Below are positions 20,620 to 32,520 of a DNA stretch of 64,000 bases, piece by piece. Position numbers and translations under genes: made by a program. The stretch comes from Channallabes apus (Eukaryota; Chordata; Actinopteri; Siluriformes; Clariidae): assembly GCA_030522415.1 (NCBI GenBank), contig CM060104.1:11366229-11430228 (forward strand), written 5' to 3'. The notes beneath the pieces are model-generated. The model worked only from the letters and a program-made list of their open reading frames with translations. It made no database searches and was not told where the DNA came from. The stretch's first letter is position 1. Each line of letters opens with the position of its first letter.

Positions 20620-21395
20620 ATGGGTAAGACTGCCGACCTGACTGCTGTCCAGAAGGCCATCATTGACACCCTCAAGCAAGAGGGTAAGACACAAAGAAAT
20701 TTCTGAACGAATAGGAGGCTCCCAAAGTGCTGTATCAAGGCACCTCAGTGGGAAGTCTGTGGGAAGGAAAAAGTGTGGCAGAAAACGCTGCACAACGAGA
20801 AGAGGTGACCGGGCCCTGAGGAAGATTGTGGAGAAGGACCGATTCCAGACCTTGGGGGACCTGCGGAAGCAGTGGACTGAGTCTGGAGTAGAAACATCCA
20901 GAGCCACCATGTACAGGCGTGTGCAGGAAATGGGCTACAGGTTGCAAATTTTGCATGTCATTCGGAAATCAAGGTGCCAGAGTCTGGAGGAAGACTGGGG
21001 AGAGGGAAATGCCTGAAGTCCAGTGTCAAGTACCCACAGTCAGTGATGGTCTGGGGTGCCATGTCAGCTGCTGGTGTTGGTCCACTGTGTTTTATCAAGG
21101 GCAGGGTCAATGCAGCTAGCTATCAGGAGATTTTGGAGCACTTCATGCTTCCATCTGCTGAAAAGCTTTATGGAGATGAAGATTTCATTTTTTTCAGCAT
21201 GACCTGGCACCTGCTCACAGTGCCAAAACCACTGGTAAATGGTTTACTGACCATGGTATTACTGTGCTCAATTGGCCTGCCAACTCTCCTGACCTGAACC
21301 CCATAGAGAATCTGTGGGATATAGTGAAGAGAAAGTTGAGAGACACAAGACACAAGAATCTACAAAAGGATTCCCGACCAAGTATTGAGTGCATA
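20620..21395 (+). pseudogene. Tc1-like transposase, family D, internally deleted
   Basis: ATG at 20620 opens MGKTADLTAVQKAIIDTLKQ, and the frame shifts after EGKT. The paired-type DNA-binding region continues in another frame (KEISERIGGSQSAVSRHLSG, then KKCGRKR). After MGYR about 100 bases are missing, including the first catalytic Asp block, and the text resumes at FCMSFGNQGARVW. The second Asp block is damaged (an extra base gives FFSMTWHL). PDLNPIENLWDIVKRKLRD is intact, and then another deletion jumps to KDSRPSIE near the end. Once a cut-and-paste transposase, now clearly inactive. Confidence 0.88.
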
Positions 21396-21655
21396 ACTGA
21401 ACATAATTATTTGAAGGTTGACTTTTTTGTATTAAAAAGACTTTTCTTTTATTGGTCGGATGAAATACGCTAATTTTTTGTGAGAGGGATTTTCGGTCTT
21501 CATGAGCTGTATGCCACAATCATCAATATTAAAACAATAAAAGGCTTGAACTACTTCAGTTGTGTGTAATGAATCTAAAATATATGAAAGTCTAATGTTT
21601 ATCAGTAAATTACAGAAAATAATGAATATGCTAATTTTTTGAGAAGGACCTGTAT

Positions 21656-21664
<9 letters not shown>

Positions 21665-21711
<47 letters not shown>
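21665..21711. repeat. (TA)n microsatellite
   Basis: It directly follows the right end of the family D element; a short TATATATATAG follows at 21724. Confidence 0.95.
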
Positions 21712-21714
<3 letters not shown>

Positions 21715-21868
21715 ACTTGTACTATATATATATAGTACTTGTATGCTGTACCAATTTTGTTATATATGTTTATCATGTCTGCATAATTATGTACAAAATC
21801 ATTCTGTGTTTCCATATATAACTTAAAAATTAATAGATAAATAACATTACAGGAGAATATATGCATGG

Positions 21869-22112
21869 GTCACTCATTCACTCACTCATCTTCTATACCG
21901 CTTTATCCTGTATTCAGGGTGGCGGAGACCTGGAGCCTATCCCAGGATGCTTAGGGCACGAGGCAGGGTACACCCTGAACAGGGTGCCAATCCATCGCAG
22001 GGCACACACACACATATACAGTACACACTCACACACTCATTCCACATATCCAGTCCACACAACAACTTGGCACAGGTTTTACACCGGATGCCCTTCCTGA
22101 CGCAACCCTCCC
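21869..22112 (-). mobile_element. SINE (DANA/Mermaid-like), minus orientation, head replaced
   Basis: It shows the complement of the SINE 3' body: CTTCTATACCGCTTTATCC, CCTGGAGCCTATCCCAGGA and GTGCCAATCCATCGCAGGGC. After the CA-rich spacer it continues with CACCGGATGCCCTTCCTGAC, a segment shared with other fish SINEs, instead of the usual tRNA-like head. Confidence 0.8.
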
Positions 22113-22589
22113 ATTTTATCCCATTTTTATATTTGTAAGCTTCTCTCTAAAGAAATGCTGTAAAGGCAGAACCTTACAATAAGGTAAAGACCTTCTTGTA
22201 CGAATGTGCAACAGATACAAGACGACATTTGAAAAAAGAATAACGGTTAAAATGAATAAAGAGTGCCTGTGTGAAACCTTATGATCTTCCAGTAAATACT
22301 TTGAGCACCTGAATTTTACCTTTTGCGTTCTGGTTAGATGAGAGTGATACTATGTTCAAAACCAATAAATGCATCTTGATGAAATACAGTGACAGAGCAA
22401 CAAAACCATGTAGCACTTTCTGTCTTTATTGATACGGGGCTCACAGAGCATATAGAAATCATGCTAAAGTGTTTCTGACAGATATATAGTATTTATGCAG
22501 TGTTCATTGTTTCAGTTTAATATATCCTTATGTCTCTCTCGCTCTCCTGTCTCTCTTGCTCACTCATGCTCATGCACACTATATACAGT
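22113..22589. other. no gene recognised
   Basis: AT-rich non-coding sequence, nothing identified. Confidence 0.5.
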
Positions 22590-23135
22590 ATAAACTCACT
22601 GGACACTTCATCGTATACACCTGTTCAACTGTCAACTCTTCATTAATGCACATATCTAATTAGACAATTACAGTACATATCAGAAACTCAATGCATCATG
22701 GTCAAGGCAATCTGCTGAACTTTAAACTGAGCATCAGAATTGGAAAGAAAGGATTTGAGTGACTTTGAATGTGGCATGGTTATTGAAAAGTTGATCTGTA
22801 TATTTTCGAATCTGTGGATCTACTGAGTTTTTTATACAACCATCTCTATGGTCAAGTGTGTGTGTTTATGCGCATGTGTGTGTGATTCTTACCTAATGAA
22901 GAGATGGCACCAAGATGCATTATTGGAAGAAGGCAAGTCAGTGGAGGCAGTGTGGTGCTTTGGGCAATGTTATGTTGGGAAACCTTGGGTCCTGCCATTC
23001 ATGAGGATGTTACTTTGACACGTATCACCTACCTAAGCACTGTTGCTGACCAAGTACACTCCTTCATGGAAATGTTATTCCATGATGGCAGTGGCCTCTT
23101 GCTGTAGAATAATGTGCCCTGGCATACTACAGTTG
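22590..23135 (+). mobile_element. Tc1-like transposon fragment (N-terminal plus middle part)
   Basis: It begins like a fish Tc1-like end and leader (ACTCACTGGACACTTCATCG, then AACTCAATGCATCATGGTCA), followed by a decayed DNA-binding region. From 22904 an open stretch of 67 codons carries MAPRCIIGRRQ and GGSVVLWAMLCWETLGPAIH, the central block before the second catalytic Asp. It breaks off at a TAG where the QQDNAPCH block should begin, and nothing C-terminal follows. Confidence 0.7.
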
Positions 23136-23159
23136 TTCATGCATATATATACAGTATTC

Positions 23160-23690
23160 ATAGTAAAGAATAATCCCCTTTAAATAATCACATTTTGTTA
23201 CTTTGTAGCCTGGAATGAAGAAAGGCACGATTTTGGTTTTATCCAGCTGTATTTACTACAACTTTTAACATCCAAGATGAAAGGATAACACCAACATTTC
23301 AGGAAAAAAAAGAAAAAAGAAAAATCACTGATTTGGAAAAGGATCATTCTACTCATAAAAAACTTGCACATTCAATCAAGTGAAGCGAATCACCTTCTCA
23401 AGTTGAGTTAAATTTGATGGTGACCGCTTGTGGACTGCAGGCTTCAAGTCATTCCAATGGGGGTTAAGTCTGGGCTCTGACTAAGCCATGCAATGATATT
23501 CACCTTTTTCTCCTTCAATCACTTTGTGGTAGTTTTGCTGTGTGCTTTGGGTCATTGGCATGTTGGAAGGTAAACCTTCTTCCTATTGACAACTTTCTGT
23601 CCAGGGATTTTTCTCTAGAATTTGACAGTATTCTTTCCCATTCATTTTCCTCCTATCCTGACAAGTGCTCCAATCCCCACTGCAGAAAAC
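23160..23690 (-). mobile_element. Tc1-like transposon remnant, antisense, heavily decayed
   Basis: Minus-strand text follows another fish Tc1-like transposase: antisense of the region around GGGTTAAGTCTGGGCTCTGA (23460), the TTTGGGTCATTGGCATGTTG block that encodes the catalytic QHDNDPKH area (about 23550), and the CCATTCATTTTCCTCCTATC block (about 23640). There is no open frame. It abuts a LINE fragment at about 23700. Confidence 0.65.
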
Positions 23691-23700
23691 CCCTGTAACG

Positions 23701-23960
23701 GGATTTTACTACATCCATGCTTAGACTCATTCTTGATCCTATCCATCATTGTCACTCCCAAAAAGGACCTCAACACACAACACACCTGACACTTTTCTCC
23801 ACCCATTCCAACCTGCCTGCACATGCCTCTTCACTTCCTTTTCAACACTCTCCATTGCTCTGGACCATTGATTGAAGTACTTAAAGTCCTGCACCTTCTT
23901 TACCTCTGCTCCCTGTAGCCTCACCATAGACTTGGGTCCTTCTCATTTACACATTTGGAT
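23701..23960 (-). mobile_element. LINE reverse-transcriptase 3' region fragment (RTE/Nimb-like type)
   Basis: A 62-codon minus-strand frame reads VRLQGAEVKKVQDFKYF, then EKEVKRHVQAGWNGWRKVSG. These blocks lie downstream of the catalytic core in a widespread group of fish LINE polymerases (usual form EEFKYLGS...VKKRVQAGWNGW). Both sides are lost. A dead 5'-truncated copy. Confidence 0.75.
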
Positions 23961-24718
23961 GGTGAGCTGTATTGTATTTCCACGCGACAAATTTGTTTGG
24001 TGTTGTGGAACTGGGTCTTTTTTCTTGCAACTTCCCCATACAAGCCACATTAGTGAATAATTTGTGATATTTTGGTCACATGCACACAATGTCTATACAT
24101 GCACACAATATCTACCTATCTATTATATTATATTTTTCGCCAATTCACATGATCAAGAACACTGTTGTACTGAACATCAGCTCAGCTGTGATGTGGTCAC
24201 AGGCACAAGGCTAACTTCATCAAATGCAATGCTCATACTGTTAATAGTACTTTTCCTTATGCAACCAAATGGATGGACTGTGTGGGACTCTGACCATGGT
24301 ATCAATGATAAGATTAGATTAGATAAGATTGTGTATTTACCAACAATCCACAAAGGATGCCTTCAGACAACAAGCACCAGAAACGATCTGCTCTAACTTA
24401 AAAACAATCTTAGACAACTGCAGTCATTAGCGCAGTTTTAAAAGAACATTAAGCAGGGAGATTGCATCATAAAACATTGTGATCAGAAAGATGTGTTCAT
24501 CCAGTTTCCTGGTCAAGATTTAAGAACTCTGTTACAAACTTAAGGGACAACAGATGTAATCAGATGTAATGCAGTCAGATGTTGTGTGAACAGATACTAA
24601 GCTAATAAATACTATAAATATTTAAAATCTTTTTAAAGTTTTGTTTTGGGATCATCCATTTAATGATATCCCAACTTCATTTTATCAAAGTCATTCTAAC
24701 TTAAAACATGTCTTCCAC
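23961..24718. other. no gene recognised
   Basis: AT-rich sequence, nothing identified beyond short unsupported frames. Confidence 0.5.
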
Positions 24719-24730
24719 ACAAACCACACA

Positions 24731-25080
24731 GGGCGGCACGGTGGTGTAGTGGTTAGCACTGTCGCCTTGCACCTCCAGGGTCCGGGTTCGATTCCCGGCC
24801 AGGCTCGATTCCCGTCTCTGTGTGCATGGAGTTTGCATGTTCTCTCCGTGCTTGGTGGGTTTCCTCCGAGTACTCCGGTTTCCTTCCACAGTCCAAAGAC
24901 ATGCAAATTAGGCTAATTGGCGTTCCCAAATTGACCATAGTGTGTGAATGAGTGTGTGTGTGTGCTCTGCGATGGATTGGCACGATGTACCCTGCCTCGT
25001 GCCCTGAGTTTCCTGGGATAGGCTCCAGGTCCCCGCGACCCTAAATACAGGATAAAGCGGTATAGAAGATGAATGAATGA
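24731..25080 (+). mobile_element. SINE (DANA/Mermaid-like), full length, 12-base target duplication
   Basis: A tRNA-like head carries a perfect polymerase III B box GGTTCGATTCC at 24785-24795 and an A-box-like GTGTAGTGGTTAGCAC at 24743. Next comes the conserved centre (GGTTTCCTTCCACAGTCCAA with AAGACATGC), then a TG-rich spacer and the tail GGATAAAGCGGTATAGAAG plus (ATGA)n. The target duplication ACAAACCACACA lies at 24719-24730 and 25081-25092, showing retroposition by a partner LINE. Confidence 0.95.
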
Positions 25081-25092
25081 ACAAACCACACA

Positions 25093-26540
25093 CACAAAAA
25101 TGTACATATACAATTATAGTAATCTCTTCAGTTACTCCAATACCCTACAACATGTGTACAAAAAAATTAATCTGCACAGCTAATTCAATGTGTTATGGTG
25201 TTGCATTCTAATCTCATTGCACACACACACACACACACACCTGAGCTGCAATATTACCCATCTGCTTTTCTCTGTTTGCAACACCTTTCATGAGCCTTTG
25301 ACAATATTTTCTTACTGGCACCCTCTCTGTCAGTGCTAAACCCCCCGTCCACTTTCCACTGTGCAAATGTGTAATGTTACCGCAAGTCACTCTTCTGCAA
25401 CCAACTTCCACTTTTTATGTAAATGCAGTGCAGATTGCGATCAGGGATTTATTTTCCCTCTGCCTGTCCACTCTTCCAGTTGCATGGGTCTATCACCAGA
25501 TACAGCACCGACTCCACTAGCCAGTTTGATTATACAAATTCGGCATTGTCACATTGTAGCTTTCTCTCTGAAGAAATGCTGCAGAGGCAAAAGTTACAAA
25601 AGGGTAGAAAATTCTCTTGGCTTGTATAGAAAAATCTGCAACAAAAGAATCTCATACAAATGTGCTACAGATAGAGAACAAGAAGATTGTTGGAAAAGAA
25701 TTGAACGTAGAAATGAATAAAGAAAGCTCATCCTCTGAAATGAGAGAATCTCCAATGGAAATGGGTAAGAGTATGAAGCTGAGGGAAAAAAAAGAGGATG
25801 GATCCACAGAGACACTCTGTTAGTGTTTATCCAAAGGGCAGCTCTGATGACATTTTTGGAATAAAAATTTAGCAACTACTTTTTCCACTGAATAGGATTG
25901 TGCCTGTGGCTATAGTCAGCACTTCATTTAGGCAGGAGAAATATATAAAAGCTGGCAGCTGGTTAAAGCAATTGCCCACATCCAGGGACAGAGTCATTTT
26001 GAAAAAAATCAAGGACACTTTTGCAGTGGAGATACTGCAAAAACAAAGGGCTAGCTTATGTTTGCATCCCAGTGCCTGTGCAGACTTAATAACGATGAGC
26101 ATGGTAAACAGAATCCTTTTTTCCAGAATTGTTTGGAAAAGTGATAATGGAGAGATGGATCCTGTTTGATAAAATGAATGAAATAAAACTCCACTTATTA
26201 GATTCTAATATGTGATAATGTCCTAAATAATAAAAACACCTACACAACAAATTAATTCTGACTTAATATGACTTTCCACATCCTCATACTTTCAATTGTT
26301 CATAGCATAACATTTTTGAATGGTTTAACAGCTGTTCTATTCAATCTGTCTTGCTAAAAATGTCATTACAGTGGCTCCTTTTTATACAGACATCTTTAGC
26401 AACATGAATGTGTGACATCCAGGTAGAGACCTAGCATTTATCTGTTCTTGCATGAGCTAAATAATAACCTGTCACTTCTGCTTCTTAGTTTTCATAAGAG
26501 TCTATGTGATGAAATTCTTGTCATAAAAAAGAGTTAGAGC
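25093..26540. other. intronic stretch without a gene
   Basis: Starts with AT-rich DNA and a short (CA)n at 25221-25240, then unique-looking sequence. Frames here are short and without recognisable domains. Confidence 0.45.
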
Positions 26541-26554
26541 ACAAAGTATATGTA

Positions 26555-26790
26555 TCTTCTATTCATTCATCTTCTATACCGCTTTATCCTGTATTTAGGG
26601 ACGCGGGGACCTGAAGCCTATCCCAGGAGACTCTGGGCACGAGGCAGGGTACACCCTGGACAGCGTGCCAATCCATCGCAGAGCACACACACACACACAC
26701 ACACACACACTCATTCACACACTACGGTCACTTTGAAACCCACCAAGCACGGGGAGAACATGCAAACTCCATGCACACAGAGACGGGAAT
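26555..26790 (-). mobile_element. SINE (DANA/Mermaid-like), 5'-truncated, 14-base target duplication
   Basis: ACAAAGTATATGTA flanks it at 26541-26554 and 26791-26804. It has the 3' tail and body but stops just short of the B box, and it lacks about 65 bases between the TG-rich spacer and GAAACCCACCAAGCACGG. The truncation plus flanking duplication is typical of incomplete reverse transcription. Confidence 0.93.
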
Positions 26791-26804
26791 ACAAAGTATA
26801 TGTA

Positions 26805-27390
26805 ATTAAACAGTATTGGTTTATATTGCACAATACAGTTACCAATTTTTAACACTTGTCGGTCATTTTTAACAATTCTAGGTTTTCACTTATGGATGCA
26901 ACGTAGCTACAATTGGTAAAACTAGCATTGTAGTTTGTGTATTATTTATAACTAGCGGAAAGCAAAATAGCATGTTGAATTACATGAACTGAAAAAAACT
27001 TAAAATTGTTTTTATTTTTCTGCATTGCAATTTGATCTGAATTGAAAAAATCCTTACAGTATTTACAGTGCGTTTAAAGCAAAAATATTAAAGTCACTAA
27101 ATTGCTGTTCAAAAATATTTTCAAGTGTTAAAAATACCGTCTTTAATCCAAAATTCAGGTATAAAAAAAATTCTGGTCTTCAAATCCGGAATTTCACCGG
27201 AAGAGCAATAGATTGCCAATTGCTGAGGTCGGTGTCGCAGTCTACTTCTCAGGAACTACCTACTGATATGAATGCAGCACTCTTAACTAACAGGCTGGGT
27301 TGCCAATTGCACAATTAGCAATCACAATCACACCTCCACACAGGACTAATAACATCTTTTTAAGCTCACAACATTGACTGAACAATCATG
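26805..27390. other. no gene recognised
   Basis: AT-rich non-coding DNA, nothing identified. Confidence 0.5.
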
Positions 27391-27695
27391 GACACATTCA
27401 TACACACTTGCACTAAATATTTATACATCTGGACAATTGCACATGTCACTTTCACTAGTCACCTTTCATGCATAACCATTGTCACTTTAAATTCTATACA
27501 CATACTTCCCCCTCTATATTTCGCAATATTTTATTATGCCCTTATTGTACAGTTTATTTTACTAGTTAAATTTATTTCTTTAGTATTTCCTTTTATTTAT
27601 ATTTATTTTACGTACAAGCTTTTATTTTCTTTTTAAGGTCACTGGCGGTCGTGTAAGCATTTCACTGCATATTATACTGTGTATGACTGTGTATG
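27391..27695 (+). repeat. possible LINE-type 3'UTR fragment
   Basis: A run of CACTTG/CACTTT/CACATG-type triplets is followed by GTAAGCATTTCACTGCATAT and ACTGTGTATGACTGTGTATG, text often seen at the 3' end of fish LINE transcripts. No coding part is present. Weak call from memory. Confidence 0.35.
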
Positions 27696-28078
27696 TTCAT
27701 TCATTCATTTTCTATACCGCTTAATCCTGTGTTCAGGGAGACCTGGATCCTATCCCAGAAGACTTCGGGCACTAGACGGGGTACACCCTGGACAGGGTGT
27801 CAATCCATCGCAGGGCACACACACACACACGCACACACACATACACACACTCACACACCCAATCACACACTATGGTCAATTTGGGAACGCCAATTAGCCT
27901 AACCTGCATATCTTTGGACTGTGGGAGGAAACCGGAGTACCTGGAGGAAACCCACCAAGCACGGGGAGAACATGCAAACTCCATGCACACAGAGACGGGA
28001 ATCGAGCCTGGCCGGGGAATCGAACCCAGACCCTGGAGGTGCAAGGCGACAGTGCTAACCACTACACCACCGCGCCAC
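27696..28078 (-). mobile_element. SINE (DANA/Mermaid-like), full length, minus orientation
   Basis: The complete unit runs from the (ATTC)n tail and CTATACCGCTTAATCCTG through the CA-rich spacer (27817-27865) and the centre (CTTTGGACTGTGGGAGGAAA) to a tRNA-like head ending ACCACCGCGCCAC. The B box appears as GGAATCGAACCC (complement) near 28016. No clear target duplication. Confidence 0.92.
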
Positions 28079-28136
28079 CTATTTATATAGATGATATTGT
28101 ATACAATTGTTGTCAAAATAATTTGCCAATCAAATC

Positions 28137-28300
28137 TTCTTCTTCTTCTTCTTCTTTGTCTTTCGGCTGTTCCCTTTCAGGGGTCGCCACAGCAAATCAT
28201 CTGCCTCCATCTAACCCTATCCTCTGCATCCTCTTCTTTCACACCAACTAACTTCATGTCCTCTCTCACTGCATCCATAAATCAATTTGGTAATCAAATC
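28137..28300 (-). mobile_element. LINE 3' end fragment with (TTC)n
   Basis: (TTC)n, then TTTCGGCTGTTCCCTTTCAG, GGGGTCGCCACAGCAAATCA and CTCTCTCACTGCATCCATAA. This is the antisense of the 3' end of a common fish RTE-like LINE, the same group as the fragment at 23701-23960. Confidence 0.65.
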
Positions 28301-28599
28301 ATTGCTTAAATAATGGGAAGCTCACAATGTATTAATTCAGCCTCTTATCCTGGTCAAGGTCATGGTGGATCCACAAGTTGACCATAGAGGAAGAATATTG
28401 GATGCAATGCAGGAAAATGCCCTATATAGACTGCCAGTCCATCACAGGGGACCATGCACTCACACCAATTCACATACTCATCTAGGGAAAATTTAGACCC
28501 TGTGGTAAACCACATGGATATCATGAGAAAATACAAATCCTTACATATACTGTACAATAAACCAAGTTCTGAATCAAATTTGGGAACCAAGAGCTATCA
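28301..28599 (-). repeat. decayed SINE-like repeat
   Basis: CAAGGTCATGGTGGATCCAC, GACTGCCAGTCCATCACAGG and CTCACACCAATTCACA recall the body of an older fish SINE in minus orientation. Too decayed for family assignment. A related scrap lies at about 48925-48965. Confidence 0.45.
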
Positions 28600-28976
28600 C
28601 ACTGCTCTCGGAGATATAGAGAGAGCTGATTGGCCGAGCTCTCTCAGGGGGAGGGATGAGAGGTACTTGCGCTCCGACATTAATAACAGCTCTACAGCCA
28701 ATCAGGGGCGTCTGTAAGCCCGCGCACATGGAAGGAGCGGCTAACGCTTTCCTCCAAGTGTGTTACTCCCGCTAATGGTGCGTGAGCAAGCAGTTTGAAA
28801 AGATGCGGTCGGCTGACGTCACGCGGTTCGGAGGAAACACGTGATAGTCTTCGCCCTCCCGACTGAGTGGTAGTGGTAGCCTTAATGTGGGACGGGGAGG
28901 AATTGGCCACGACTAAATTGGGGAGAAAATTGGAAAAACCAAAAAAATTATTAAAAAAAAAAAAAAAGGAAAAAAA
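28600..28976 (+). mobile_element. poly(A)-ending retroposon, unidentified SINE-like family
   Basis: A GC-richer block (CCAATCAGGGGCGTCTGTAA, GACGTCACGCGGTTCGGAGG) ends in GGGAGGAATTGGCCACGACT, AAATTGGGGAGAAAATTGG and an A-rich tail (28936-28976). The A-tail and the sharp rise in GC mark it as a retroposed unit. Similar text recurs at 32440-32515. I saw no B box and no target duplication, so polymerase III origin is not shown. Confidence 0.6.
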
Positions 28977-30823
28977 GAAATTCAGAATTTATTTTCATGG
29001 CGCATAAGTTCAGCACAGCAACACAAGGTGGATTCACAAAATGATATACTATACATTTCATCTGACTGTCAGACCAGAACAAGCTTTCTAATCATGAAGC
29101 CTTTTGTCAGGTGTAGTTTAGTTCCTCAGATAAGATGTCAGTCTGTACTGGCAAAGCCTCGCAGCTAATCAACTGTGAGAAGAGGACTGCACATGAGAGC
29201 AAAATACCGAGCTTTATCCAGACTTGCAAAAAGCAATCACCACCCATTTTCCCAGCCAACTAATCAAGGCTGCAAGATAATTATAGAACTATTCAAAAGG
29301 TCTAAGGGAAGAAGAATGGTGTGTTCCAAAATTACAGGGTATTGTAATGATCAGTGTCATTGTTTTTAAAGAGGCAACTGTTTATTTTCAGAAAATGAAC
29401 TTCTAATTCACATTTATCTGGAATTTTAACTTCTTGTCCAAAAGCACTTTCTATAGACAGTATTCAAAACCTAAGAATGGGAAACAGAAAGGAAACATAT
29501 GGAACATAAATTGGTTGTTATTATTGAGACACAAATAGTATAATCCAGAGAGATGAGACATTGGCTGGGGTTAGATTGGTAGGGAATGTGCCATTGTGTG
29601 GCAGTGGGGATTACTATAATGTGCGCAGGCTGAATGGGATTAAATTTGCAATCTGACAGGATGAGGTCTGCCTCATGGAAGAATTCTCTACAAAGACAAA
29701 TTCTTTAACAAAAGTGCGGAGAGGCACATTACAAAAATGATGAGAGTAGGGGTTTTGGAGCAGGAGAAAGAGAAGGGCAGTTGAAGTGACAGGAAAAGAA
29801 AGCCTGTATATAGCATCTCTAGGCATTAAAAGGATTCAGACTTGCTGACTTTATGAAACATTCTGGCCACCCCAGTTCCATTCAATCACGCAGGTCAGTA
29901 CGGCCCATAATAAGGAGGTAATATCTTTACGAGTTGTTCTTTTTAAACCCTGACAGTGACTAGATTTCTCGGCTCTTGGCCTTTAATAGGCACCATCCAG
30001 CACATGCTCACTGCATGGCTCCAGTTATCTCTATGGAACAGCAGCCATCAGCCCTTTTACTTATTCTTATGCGCAGAGCATCCTAAATGTCATTACCGGC
30101 AGGGAAAACGGCACAAAGACCCACTGATTGTCCTCTGGCCTTGACGTGTGTCATGCTTTTTAATCACAGCTCCATTTCAAGTTGTTTAATCAGTTCACTT
30201 TATTAATTTTTCCCCAGTTCAAGTACCTGTAGTATAATAATACCAATCATTCCACATGATTCTGCTTGATTTGGGATCTGTTTACTGTTGTGTGCATAAT
30301 ATTGTTTTACCACTGGCGTTTGCTGTTACTGAAACACCATACAGTCTGAATGAAGTGTCTTCTCCTTTTATTGAGTAGTATATTAGGGAAATCAATTCAC
30401 CAGAGGCTCCAGTTAAAAAGTTTTACTCAACAGACTCAACACTACCTGTAACATTTTATTTGGCTGCTCCATTGAATAAATATAATGTACTTCATGTATG
30501 TAGTGTTGGATACTGTTTAAAATGACAAAAAACTAAATTTTTAAAAATTTAAATATTGTAAATGCTATATAGCATATACAATATTTTAATCTTTTTCAAC
30601 AACTTTTTGTTTATTCTTAACAAAATGTTACGCATAGACAAATGAGTCAATAGAAAAATATGTGTGAAAATACATAACAGAATGCCTTGAAATAGTACTT
30701 GAAACAGTAGTGTATATAAAATTAGTAGTTTAGTAATATATATATTGTGGTCTATATTAATAATATATTTTACTGAAGGGATCCAATCTGTGGTATCTGT
30801 GGTACTCTGTGTTTCCTTATATA
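28977..30823. other. intronic stretch without a gene
   Basis: No repeat family recognised. The part 29860-30170 has balanced composition, palindromic TAAT-type motifs and no simple repeats, like conserved enhancers, but this is only an impression. Confidence 0.4.
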
Positions 30824-30825
30824 TA

Positions 30826-32374
30826 CAGTGGCTTGCAAAAGTATTCGGCCCCCTTGAACTTTTCCACATTTTGTCACATTACAGCCACAAACATGAATCA
30901 ATTTTATTGGAATTCCACATGAAAGACCAATACAAAGTGGTGTACACGTGAGAAGTGGAACGAAAATCATACATGGTTCCAAACATTTTTTACAAATAAA
31001 TAACTGAAAAGTGGGGTGTGCGTAATTATTCCGCCCCCTGAGTCAATACTTTGTAGAACCACCTTTTGCTGCAATTACAGCTGCCAGTCTTTTAGGGTAT
31101 GTCTCTACCAGCTTTGCACATCTAGAGACTGAAATCCTTGGCCGTTCTTCTTTGCAAAACAGCTCCAGCTCAATCAGATTAGATGGACAGCGTTTGTGAA
31201 CAGCAGTTTTCAGATCTTGCCACAGATTCTCGATTGGATTTAGATCTGGATTTTGACTGGGCCATTCTAACACATGGATATGTTTTGTTTTAAACCATTC
31301 CATTGTTGCCCTGGCTTTATGTTTAGGGTCGTTGTCATGCTGGTAGATGAACCTCCGCCCCAGTCTCAAGTCTTTTGCAGACTCCAAGAGGTTTTCTTCC
31401 AAGATTGCCGTATATTTGGCTCCATCCATCTTCCCATCAACTCTGACCAGCTTCCCTGTCCCTGCTGAAGAGAAGCACCCCCAGAGCATGATGCTGCTAC
31501 CACCATATTTGACAGTGGGGATGGTGTGTTCAGAGTGATGTGCAGTGTTAGTTTTCCGCCACACATAGCGTTTTGCATTTTGGCCAAAAAGTTCCATTTT
31601 GGTCTTCTCTGATCAGAGCACCTTCTTCCACATGTTTGCTGTGCAAACGGGACTTCTTATGGTTTTCTTTTAACAATGGCTTTCTTCTTGCCACTCTTCC
31701 ATAAAGGCCAACTTTGTGCAGTGCACTACTAATAGTTGTCCTATGGACAGATTCCCCCACCTGAGCTGTAGATCTCTGCAGCTAGTCCAGAGTCACCATG
31801 GGCCTCTTGGCTGATTTCTGATCAGTGCTCTCCTTGTTCGGCCTGTGAGTTTAGGTGGACGGCCTTGTCTTGGTAGGTTTACAGTTGTGCCATACTCCTT
31901 CCATTTCTGAATGATCGCTTGAACAGTGCTCCGTGGGATGTTCAAGGCTTTGGAAATATTTTTGTAGCCTAAGCCTGCTATAAATTTCTCAATAACTTTA
32001 TCCCTGTCTGGTGTGTTCTTTGGACTTCATGGTGTTGTTGCTTCCAATATTCTCTTAGACAACCTCTGAGGCCGTCACACAGCAGCTGTATTTTCACTGA
32101 CATTAGATGCAGGTGCACTCTATTTAGTCATTAGCACTCATCAGGCAATGTCTATGGGCAACTGACTGCACTCAGACCAAAGGGGGCTGAATAATTACGC
32201 TCACCCCACTTTTCAGTTATTTATTTGTAAAAAATGTTTGGAATCATGTATGATTTTCATTCCACTTCTCACGTGTACAGCACTTTGTATTGGTCCTTCA
32301 CATGGAATTCCAATAAAATTGACTCATGTTTGTGGCTGTAATGTGACAAAATGTGGAAAAGTTCAAGGGGCCCT
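30826..32374 (-). mobile_element. Tc1-like transposon, family E, one tip lost
   Basis: The left end CAGTGGCTTGCAAAAGTATT follows TA at 30824-30825. About 200 bases of terminal inverted repeat (30826-31032 with 32174-32374) include inner copies around GTGGGGTGTGCGTAATTATT. The right tip stops at GTTCAAGGGGCC and is replaced by a TATATAC-type simple sequence, so it could not be excised. The transposase is on the minus strand. Confidence 0.9.
31043..32030 (-). pseudogene. Tc1-like transposase, family E, inactivated
   Basis: Start ATG at 32030 (MKSKEHTRQG, then a stop). The DNA-binding half is scattered over frames. From 31597 a 184-codon open frame covers most of the catalytic domain: MLWGCFSSAGTGKL, YQHDNDPKHKARAT with the second Asp, and NPDLNPIENLWQDLK with the Glu, ending VIAAKGGSTKY at the normal C-terminus. 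The first Asp block lies across a frameshift near 31600. Its role was mobility of this element only. Confidence 0.88.
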
Positions 32375-32429
32375 ATATACATATATACAGTATATACATA
32401 TATAGGTAAGGTATCGTTTATGGTCTGAG

Positions 32430-32520
32430 TGACCGGCTTGTCATACTCTCTCACACCTTTCAGTCAGAGCACTACTAGCCAATAACAGGTGTCTGTGAGC
32501 TCATGTATGCAAAAGAGGCA
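32430..32520 (+). repeat. fragment related to the poly(A) retroposon at 28600
   Basis: CTCTCACACCTTTCAGTCAG followed by CCAATAACAGGTGTCTGTGA parallels the CCAATCAGGGGCGTCTGTAA part of 28600-28976, without the 3' tail. Confidence 0.45.

Larger units (their letters stand above)
19090..21652 (+). mobile_element. Tc1-like transposon, family D, with a hAT insertion in its left end
   Basis: Left end CAGGTCCTTCTCAAAAAATT, right end its complement at 21652 followed by TA. The left terminal region is split by the hAT element at 19195-20388 and continues at 20389 with the expected text (AACTGAAGTAGTTCAAG). Inner repeats CTCAAAAAATTAGCATAT (about 20474) and a counterpart near 21470 give the IR/DR layout. 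The transposase on the plus strand has two large deletions, so the element is dead. Confidence 0.9.

Noticed and set aside
24740..24810. tRNA gene suggested by the perfect B box GGTTCGATTCC
   Set aside because: It is the tRNA-derived head of a SINE: the same head recurs at 27696-28078, 35939-36295 and 50961-51313 with the SINE body attached. It does not fold as a proper tRNA acceptor stem.
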